The translations under genes were made by a program, and so were the position numbers. Under the pieces are notes generated by a model that did not search any database, was not told where the DNA came from, and worked only from the letters and a program-made list of their open reading frames with translations. DNA of 9,510 nt. It comes from Phycisphaerales bacterium. Lineage in GTDB: Bacteria > Planctomycetota > Phycisphaerae > Phycisphaerales > UBA1924. The stretch covers positions 1 to 9,510 of the forward strand of contig DOJA01000078.1 of assembly GCA_003511945.1 (NCBI GenBank). Direction: 5' to 3'. This document shows, piece after piece, positions 1 to 4,258 of the stretch (positions are counted from its first letter, which is position 1; every line of letters starts with the position of its first letter).

Positions 1-45
1 GTCCCCCCTGTCCCCCCTGTCCGCCCTGTCCGCCCTGGCTCCCCT
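1..45. repeat. 9-bp tandem repeat, about five units
   Basis: Five head-to-tail 9-bp units start at positions 1, 10, 19, 28 and 37. The first two read GTCCCCCCT, the next two GTCCGCCCT and the fifth GGCTCCCCT, after which the pattern decays. The period is a multiple of three, so the array stays in frame with the minus-strand gene, where it encodes Gln-Gly-Gly repeats. It probably continues left of the window, so the true copy number is unknown. Confidence 0.85.
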
Positions 46-577
46 GTCTCCCGGATCCCCGCGGACTCCCCGCTCGAGCACCCGCGGCGCTCGGAGCCGT
101 CCGGACGAGCGGGCGCCCCAGGGCCGCGCCGATGCACTCCATCGCGCCGACCACGGCCAGCATGATCCCGGGCGACGCTCCCCCGCGTTCGAGGTCGAGC
201 AGCAGAGCGTCGAAAAGCGCCTCGGGGTCGTCGAACACTTCCCCACGGATGAACGGGCGGAGGAGCGACAGGGCCGGATCATCGCTCAGCGCGCCGGCCC
301 GGCCGCGGACCGCCGCCATCGGATCGGCGCGCGGCGTGCGGGACTCGAACACGCCCTCTCTCCACAGCGCCGTGGTCCAGCGCCACGAGTCGATGAACCG
401 TGCCGCGCGCGAATCGGCGCGCCGAAGCACGCCCTCCCGACCCTGCGAAGACGGCGCGGGCGGGGGTGGCTGCGGGCGCAGCACCAGCACCGACCCCGAA
501 GGCCAGGCCAGGACCGGAGCGGTCATCGCCGCGAGCGAACGGGCCGAGACTTCGTACGGGCTGAGAACAAGGTCCAT
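1..577 (-). CDS. Partial hypothetical protein with Gly/Gln-rich tail
   Basis: I do not recognise this protein. On the minus strand an ATG at 577 opens a frame of 192 codons with no stop before the window edge, so the 3' end is missing. It begins MDLVLSPYEVSARSLAAM and has a Pro-rich stretch near residue 36 (QPPPPAPSS). A well-formed, mostly helical-looking segment follows at about residues 50-155, including FIDSWRWTTALWREGVF, LSLLRPFIRGEVFDDPEALF and GIMLAVVGAMECIGAALG. The tail is low complexity (SPRGSGRQGSQGGQGG...). Third codon positions are strongly G/C, as in the neighbouring genes, and the amino-acid make-up is ordinary. The plus-strand frame over the same bases (132-605) is Ser/Arg/Pro junk. 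No signal peptide or convincing membrane span is visible, although residues 138-150 are hydrophobic. The Shine-Dalgarno is weak. The gene is divergent from phoB with 163 bp between the starts, so a shared regulatory region is possible. I cannot tell whether it belongs to phosphate metabolism. Confidence 0.68.
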   Translation of the reverse strand, partial: MDLVLSPYEVSARSLAAMTAPVLAWPSGSVLVLRPQPPPPAPSSQGREGVLRRADSRAARFIDSWRWTTALWREGVFESRTPRADPMAAVRGRAGALSDDPALSLLRPFIRGEVFDDPEALFDALLLDLERGGASPGIMLAVVGAMECIGAALGRPLVRTAPSAAGARAGSPRGSGRQGSQGGQGGQGGQGG

Positions 578-667
578 CGCGGATTCCGGTGAGCCGCCAC
601 GGTAGCGAAGCGCCAGGGGCGCGCCCGTTGGGGACCAGAGGCCGGGTCGTGAAGGGTGTGTTCGGGA

Positions 668-707
668 TTGATGATCCCAAGTGCCGCGGTACACTTCGAC
701 GGTCGAA
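668..707 (+). promoter_or_regulatory. Candidate phoB promoter with palindrome
   Basis: TTGATG (668-673) and TACACT (690-695) are separated by 16 bp and each match four of six sigma-70 consensus bases. They lie about 50-60 bp upstream of the phoB start. The -35-like hexamer sits inside a GGGAT-TGATG-ATCCC inverted repeat (664-678). A TTCGAC-G-GTCGAA palindrome (695-707) begins at the last base of the -10-like hexamer, where an operator could act. This rests on pattern only and the match is modest. The rest of the 578-740 region holds a GGGCGCGCCC palindrome at 617-626 and nothing else I can identify. Confidence 0.3.
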
Positions 708-740
708 TGGGGATGCCGGGACCGAGATTGAGCCGGGAAT

Positions 741-1484
741 ATGGGGGGTGTGACCGTGGCGAAAACGGGGACCGACGAAGTGACGCGGGCGCGGGTGCTG
801 GTCGTCGAAGACGAGGCCGACATCGCCAACCTGATCCAGTTTCATCTCGCGCGCGAGGGCTACCAGACCGAGGTCGTCGGCTCCGGGCGCAGCGCGTTGA
901 ACGCCGTCGAGCGCCAGAAGCCGGACCTTGTGGTTCTGGACATCATGCTCCCGGACCTCGACGGCCTTGAAGTCTGCCGCAAGCTGAAGCGCGACAGCCA
1001 GACCCACCAGATTCCCATCCTCATGGTCTCCGCCCGCGGCGAGGAGTCGGACATCGTCGTCGGCCTGGAACTGGGCGCCGAGGACTATGTGACCAAGCCC
1101 TTCAGCCCGCGGGTCCTGATTGCGCGTGTGAAGGCGGTGCTGCGCCGGCGCGGGGGCGAAGCGGGGGGGCAGATCCTGCTGGACGCCGGCACTCTCGTCA
1201 TCGACCCGGCTCGGCACACCGTCGAGATGGACGGGGCGCCCGTCGAACTGACGCTGACGCAGTACCGACTGCTGCACTTCCTCGCCTCGCGCCCGGGGTT
1301 TGTGCGCACGCGCGACCAGATCGTTGCTGCCGTCCGTGGGGAGGGCACCGTTCTCTCCAGCCGCGCCATTGATGTCCATGTCGCCGCCCTTCGCCAGCGC
1401 CTGGGCGACCGGGGCGAACTGATCGAGACCGTGCGCGGCGTGGGCTACCGGCTGAGCGCGGAGCGGGCCGCGCAACCGGCGTGA
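741..1484 (+). CDS. phoB: PhoB-type phosphate response regulator
   Basis: This is an OmpR/PhoB-family transcription factor, predicted to be phosphorylated by the neighbouring PhoR and to activate the pst genes in low phosphate. The receiver domain spans about residues 17-137. Its acidic pair is E23/D24, the phospho-acceptor is D67 in LVVLDIMLPDLDG, the switch residue is S97, Y116 is the aromatic switch and K119 is the conserved lysine in VTKPFSP. The winged-helix DNA-binding domain spans about 145-240, with LTLTQYRLLHFLASRPG, the recognition region SSRAIDVHVAALRQRLG and the closing wing VRGVGYRLS. The length (247 residues) is normal. The start is uncertain: ATG 741 has little Shine-Dalgarno, whereas GTG 756 has a GGGGGG run 7 bp upstream and would give a more typical short N-terminus. 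The stop overlaps the phoR start by 4 bp. The PhoB name rests on the pst context, since PhoP-like regulators share the same fold. Confidence 0.92.
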   Translation: MGGVTVAKTGTDEVTRARVLVVEDEADIANLIQFHLAREGYQTEVVGSGRSALNAVERQKPDLVVLDIMLPDLDGLEVCRKLKRDSQTHQIPILMVSARGEESDIVVGLELGAEDYVTKPFSPRVLIARVKAVLRRRGGEAGGQILLDAGTLVIDPARHTVEMDGAPVELTLTQYRLLHFLASRPGFVRTRDQIVAAVRGEGTVLSSRAIDVHVAALRQRLGDRGELIETVRGVGYRLSAERAAQPA

Positions 1485-2797
1485 ATCCGACGATGGCCGC
1501 GACTCTCATCGGAGCGGGCGGCGCCGCGCTGGGCGCGTTGTTGGCCTACCTCGCGGCCCGCAGGCGGGGGCGCGTCATGGCCTCCCGAGCGGCCGATGCG
1601 CTGGGCGCCATCGCCTCCGGACGGCGCGACATCCAGCCCGAGGGCGCCCCCGTGGAGGGTCCGCTCGCTGAGTTTGCCCCTGTGCTGGACGCCGTCCGAG
1701 TCCGGCTGGCGGCCCTGGAAGCCCGCGTCGATGCCCTGCTGAACGAGCAGCGCTCCATCCTCCGCGCCATCGATGGCGGCGTTCTGATGCTCGACACGGA
1801 GCAGCGCATCCTGAGCATGAACCGGGCCGCGGAGTGGATGCTCGCACTCCCCGAGTCTCAAGCCCGCGGGCGCCTGCTCCAGGAGGTCGGCCGCCATGCG
1901 GACCTCAACCGCTTCGTCGCGGATGCCTTCGCCTCCGGCGACCGCGAGGCCGCCGAGATCGTCCTCAAGGGCGACCCGGAGCGCCGGGTCCGCGCCACGG
2001 CCGTCCAGATGTCCGAGCGTTCGGGGCGCGGCGTGGCGCTGCTGCTCGTCCTCAACGACATCACCCAGCTCCGACGCCTGGAGTCGGTCCGCACCGACTT
2101 TGCCGCCAATGTCTCCCACGAGTTGCGAACGCCGATCACCAACATCAAGGGGTACATCGAGACCCTGCTCGAGTCGCCCCTCGACGACCGCGAGCAGGCG
2201 ACGGCCTTCCTCAAGACGGTTCAGCGCAACGCCGATCGACTCGGCGCGATCGTCGAGGACATGCTCATGCTCACCCAGCTCGAGCGACCCGACTCCACCG
2301 AGCACCTGCAGACCGAGCCCTGCGCCGTCCGCCCGGTGGTCGAGGCGGCCGAGCAGGAACTCGAGGCCGAGGCCCGCGCCAAGAGCATGACGGTTCTCTC
2401 CGAAGTCCCGGACGGGTTGAACGCGGACATCAACCCGCAGCTGGTCCAGATGGCCGTCAACAACCTGCTCGCCAACGCCATCCGCTACAGCCCCGCCGGC
2501 CGGCGCATCTGGATCGGCGCCGCCCGCATCAAGGCGGACGACGGCCGCGCCTTTGTCGACCTGTTCGTCAGGGACGAAGGCCCGGGCATCGCGCCCGAGC
2601 ACCTCGCCCGCGTCTTCGAGCGCTTTTATCGCGTCGACAAGGCCCGCAGTCGCGCCCAGGGAGGCACGGGGCTCGGGCTCGCCATCGTGAAGCACATCGC
2701 CCATCTGCACGGCGGGCGGGTCGATGTCGAGAGCGAGCCCGGGAGGGGCAGCGTGTTCCGGCTGTTGCTGCCGGACTCCGAGCCCACGGAGCGTTAG
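1481..2797 (+). CDS. phoR: PhoR-type sensor histidine kinase
   Basis: This is a membrane-bound histidine kinase, the cognate partner of the PhoB-like regulator upstream. One hydrophobic segment (about residues 5-26, rich in Gly/Ala/Leu) is followed by RRRGR, which anchors the rest in the cytoplasm. A linker and coiled-coil-like stretch (60-92) leads into a PAS domain (about 88-200, starting SILRAIDGGVLMLD). The HisKA domain has the H-box NVSHELRTPITNIKGY with phospho-accepting H213. The HATPase_c domain shows the N-box NNLLANAIRY (N328, N332), the G1 box DEGPGIAP (D365) and the G2 box GGTGLGLAIVKH (G394-H404). All catalytic motifs look intact in 438 residues. GTG 1481 overlaps the phoB TGA, which suggests translational coupling; ATG 1493 is the alternative start. 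There is no extracytoplasmic sensor domain, which fits the PhoR model of sensing through Pst/PhoU on the inner face. The stop codon abuts a repeat element. Confidence 0.9.
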   Translation: MNPTMAATLIGAGGAALGALLAYLAARRRGRVMASRAADALGAIASGRRDIQPEGAPVEGPLAEFAPVLDAVRVRLAALEARVDALLNEQRSILRAIDGGVLMLDTEQRILSMNRAAEWMLALPESQARGRLLQEVGRHADLNRFVADAFASGDREAAEIVLKGDPERRVRATAVQMSERSGRGVALLLVLNDITQLRRLESVRTDFAANVSHELRTPITNIKGYIETLLESPLDDREQATAFLKTVQRNADRLGAIVEDMLMLTQLERPDSTEHLQTEPCAVRPVVEAAEQELEAEARAKSMTVLSEVPDGLNADINPQLVQMAVNNLLANAIRYSPAGRRIWIGAARIKADDGRAFVDLFVRDEGPGIAPEHLARVFERFYRVDKARSRAQGGTGLGLAIVKHIAHLHGGRVDVESEPGRGSVFRLLLPDSEPTER

Positions 2798-2886
2798 AGT
2801 CCCGCACAGAATGACCCTTCCTCCCCGGTGGAGCGGGCGGCCCGCCGGTCTCTCCTGTCCTTCACGGAGTCATTCTGCGAGGGACT
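2798..2886. repeat. 89-bp inverted-repeat element, copy 1
   Basis: The element opens with AGTCCCGCACAGAATGAC and closes with GTCATTCTGCGAGGGACT. These 18-bp ends are inverted repeats matching at 16 of 18 positions. Between them is a GC-rich inner hairpin around GGCG-GCC-CGCC (2837-2847). The element begins at the base right after the phoR TAG. It has no coding capacity and looks like a non-autonomous MITE/REP-like unit. If transcribed, the whole unit could fold as a long stem and might act as the 3' end of the phoBR mRNA. Origin and function are inference. Confidence 0.75.
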
Positions 2887-2889
2887 TTG

Positions 2890-2978
2890 AGTCCCTCACA
2901 GAATGACCTACCCCATCTGGTGGGACAGGCGTCCCGCCTGTCGCTCCTAGCCCTCTCTGTGTCATCCTCTGAGGGACT
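2890..2978. repeat. 89-bp inverted-repeat element, copy 2
   Basis: This is a second copy in the same orientation, exactly the same length, separated from copy 1 by 3 bp (TTG). Aligned without gaps, 66 of 89 positions agree (about 74%). Its ends, AGTCCCTCACAGAATGAC and GTCATCCTCTGAGGGACT, are inverted repeats at 16 of 18 positions. The inner hairpin is perfect: GACAGGCG (2924-2931), loop TCC, CGCCTGTC (2935-2942). The junction of the two copies forms a nearly perfect 39-bp palindrome (2869-2907). The inner GGACAGGCGTCCCGCC core resembles a dispersed repeat that I recall from planctomycete genomes; that resemblance is from memory. Confidence 0.75.
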
Positions 2979-3010
2979 CTTGTAGACTCTGGTTTGGTTC
3001 GTTCTATACG
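2975..3010 (+). promoter_or_regulatory. pstS: Candidate pstS promoter region
   Basis: This is the most AT-rich stretch of the phoR-pstS gap. It has a -10-like TATACG (3005-3010) and, 19 bp upstream, TTGTAG (2980-2985), which is a poor -35. Two direct GACTCT repeats start at 2975 and 2985 (10-bp period). The first lies partly inside the end of repeat copy 2. Pho-regulated promoters typically replace the -35 with PhoB-binding direct repeats, and in E. coli the period is 11 bp. I see no clear match to the E. coli Pho box, so the call is weak. Confidence 0.25.
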
Positions 3011-3170
3011 AAACCTTAGCGCAATCTGAACGATCGGTCGGTCTGATACTCGCTCAGGAGGAGTTCCGAGTCGGCCGGCGGCGGTGCGCGTCGGTCGATC
3101 GAGGCCTCGTTCGCGCAGGATGCCGCCCGCGGTGTGATCGCCGCGGTCGGGATTGTTGCAGACACCATTC
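3011..3170 (+). other. pstS leader, no gene seen
   Basis: This non-coding stretch lies between the candidate promoter and the pstS ribosome-binding site. It contains an SD-like AGGAGGAG (3056-3063) with no suitable start codon nearby, a CGAGGCCTCG palindrome (3100-3109) and GATCGGTCGGTC-like repeats (3032-3043 and around 3091). I recognise no known riboswitch or small RNA here. If transcription begins near 3016, the leader is about 165 nt. Confidence 0.35.
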
Positions 3171-3177
3171 AAGGAGA
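3171..3177 (+). promoter_or_regulatory. pstS: Strong Shine-Dalgarno fixing the pstS start
   Basis: AAGGAGA lies 6 nt (counted from the end of GGAG) before GTG 3183. It is the best ribosome-binding site in the window and selects this GTG over the in-frame TTG codons at 3153 and 3156. The choice is confirmed by the signal peptide that begins at GTG 3183 (MKKMLMSMMAVG). A strong site fits the high expression expected of a binding protein relative to its permeases. Confidence 0.85.
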
Positions 3178-3182
3178 TACCC

Positions 3183-4148
3183 GTGAAGAAGATGCTGATG
3201 AGCATGATGGCCGTCGGGCTCTCGCTCGGCGCCGCGGTCGTGGCGAGCGTGACGGTCGATGCGAAACTGCCGGTCTACGGCCCCAGCCAGGGCGTCTCGG
3301 GCAGTCTGAAGTCGGTCGGCTCCGACACGATGAACAACCTGATGACCCAGTGGTTCGAGGAGTTCCGCAAGTACTACCCGAATGTGAAGACCGAGCTCGA
3401 GGGCAAGGGTTCGTCCACCGCGCCGCCCGCGCTCATCGAGGGCCAGGCCCAGTTCGGCCCCATGAGCCGCCCGATGAAGTCCTCCGAGATCGATGAGTTC
3501 GAGAAGAAGTTCGGCTTCAAGCCCACCGAGCTGCGCACGGCCATCGACGCGCTCGCCGTCTTCGTCCACAAGGACTGCCCCCTCAACGAAATCTCGATGG
3601 ACCAGATCAAGGCGACCTTCTCTGTTGAGGGCAAGGACATGACCTGGGGCGACCTGGGCGTGAAGGACCCGGCCTGGGCTCAGAAGCCCGTCTCGCTCTA
3701 CGGGCGCAACTCCGCCTCCGGCACCTACGGATTCTTCAAGGAGCACGCGCTGGGCAAGAAGGACTTCAAGCCCACCGTCAAGGAGCAGCCGGGGTCGTCC
3801 GCCGTGGTCCAGGGCATCGCCGCGGACCGCTTCGGCATGGGGTACTCCGGCATCGGCTACGCCACCGCCGATGTGAAGGCGCTGAAGATCGCCGCCAAGA
3901 CCGGCCAGCCCGCCTTCGCCGCCAGCCCCGAGTTCGCCTACTCGGGCGAGTACCCGCTCTCCCGTTTCCTCCTGCTCTATGTGAACCACAAGCCCGGCAC
4001 CGCGATGGAGCCCCTCCGCGCGGAGTTCCTGAAGCTCGTCTTCTCCAAGTCGGGCCAGGAGACGGTCATCAAGGACGGCTACATCCCCGTCACCGCCGAC
4101 ATCGCCCGCGAGGAGCTCACCAAGATCGGCGTGAAGCCCACCTTCTGA
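3183..4148 (+). CDS. pstS: Phosphate-binding protein PstS
   Basis: This is the extracytoplasmic solute-binding component of the phosphate ABC transporter, which captures inorganic phosphate and delivers it to PstC/PstA. From GTG 3183 the protein has 321 residues and a clear signal peptide: MKK, a hydrophobic core to about residue 24 and a likely cleavage after VDA (residue 27), giving mature KLPVYGPS. There is no lipobox cysteine, so it should be a soluble, non-lipidated protein. The family motifs appear in order: SVGSDTM, GKGSSTAPPAL, GPMSRPM, AIDALAVFVHK, YGRNSASGTYGFFKEHAL, EQPGSSAVVQGIA, GMGYSGIGYA, YPLSRFLLLYVN and SKSGQETV. The Ser/Thr-rich loops and the RNSASGTYG loop are where PstS proteins hold phosphate. 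The motif set matches the PstS type that accompanies large PstC/PstA permeases in gammaproteobacteria (family knowledge). It lies downstream of phoBR and upstream of a hairpin and the permease genes. Confidence 0.96.
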   Translation: MKKMLMSMMAVGLSLGAAVVASVTVDAKLPVYGPSQGVSGSLKSVGSDTMNNLMTQWFEEFRKYYPNVKTELEGKGSSTAPPALIEGQAQFGPMSRPMKSSEIDEFEKKFGFKPTELRTAIDALAVFVHKDCPLNEISMDQIKATFSVEGKDMTWGDLGVKDPAWAQKPVSLYGRNSASGTYGFFKEHALGKKDFKPTVKEQPGSSAVVQGIAADRFGMGYSGIGYATADVKALKIAAKTGQPAFAASPEFAYSGEYPLSRFLLLYVNHKPGTAMEPLRAEFLKLVFSKSGQETVIKDGYIPVTADIAREELTKIGVKPTF

Positions 4149-4182
4149 CCCGTTCTTCGCACTGCTTCGTGTACAGTCCCGG

Positions 4183-4227
4183 GCGGCCCGGGGAGAGCGG
4201 CGGCCTTCCGCCTCCTCCCCGGGCCGC
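4183..4227 (+). terminator. Hairpin between pstS and pstC
   Basis: The arms 4183-4195 (GCGGCCCGGGGAG) and 4215-4227 (CTCCCCGGGCCGC) are perfectly complementary over 13 bp. Inside is a second hairpin, GGCGG-CCTT-CCGCC (4199-4212). No U-run follows, only TTCCTTCTCC, so it is not a textbook intrinsic terminator. In binding-protein operons such a structure after the first gene often acts as a partial terminator or mRNA 3'-end stabiliser that keeps the binding protein in excess of its permeases. That role is inferred here. Confidence 0.6.
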
Positions 4228-4258
4228 TTCCTTCTCCACCTCCCGCCCCCGGGGACCG

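Noticed and set aside
1..45. CRISPR-like array
   Set aside because: The units are 9 bp, contiguous and in a coding frame, with no spacers.
132..605. Plus-strand open frame of 157 codons
   Set aside because: Its Ser/Arg/Pro-rich translation is typical of a shadow frame; the minus strand over the same bases has better codon bias and composition.
279..1475. Long minus-strand frame opposite phoB
   Set aside because: It is antisense to an unmistakable response regulator; high GC makes long antisense frames common.
1445..2710. 421-codon minus-strand frame opposite phoR
   Set aside because: It mirrors the codon structure of phoR and has no recognisable domain.
2797..2906. Small open frames across the repeat elements
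   Set aside because: They are translations of the inverted-repeat units, a common source of spurious small proteins.
2955..2970. Resemblance of CTGTGTCAT in the repeat end to the E. coli Pho-box half-site
   Set aside because: It belongs to the element's terminal repeat, and no second half-site follows at 11 bp.
3056..3137. SD-like AGGAGGAG with a 17-codon frame from GTG 3084
   Set aside because: The spacing is about 20 nt, too long, and the peptide is Arg/Pro-rich with no sign of selection.
3153..3182. TTG start for PstS
   Set aside because: GTG 3183 has a strong Shine-Dalgarno and begins a proper signal peptide.
4169..4258. N-terminal extension of PstC from GTG 4169
   Set aside because: It would translate through the intercistronic hairpin and adds a Pro/Gly/Ser-rich stretch absent from the family.
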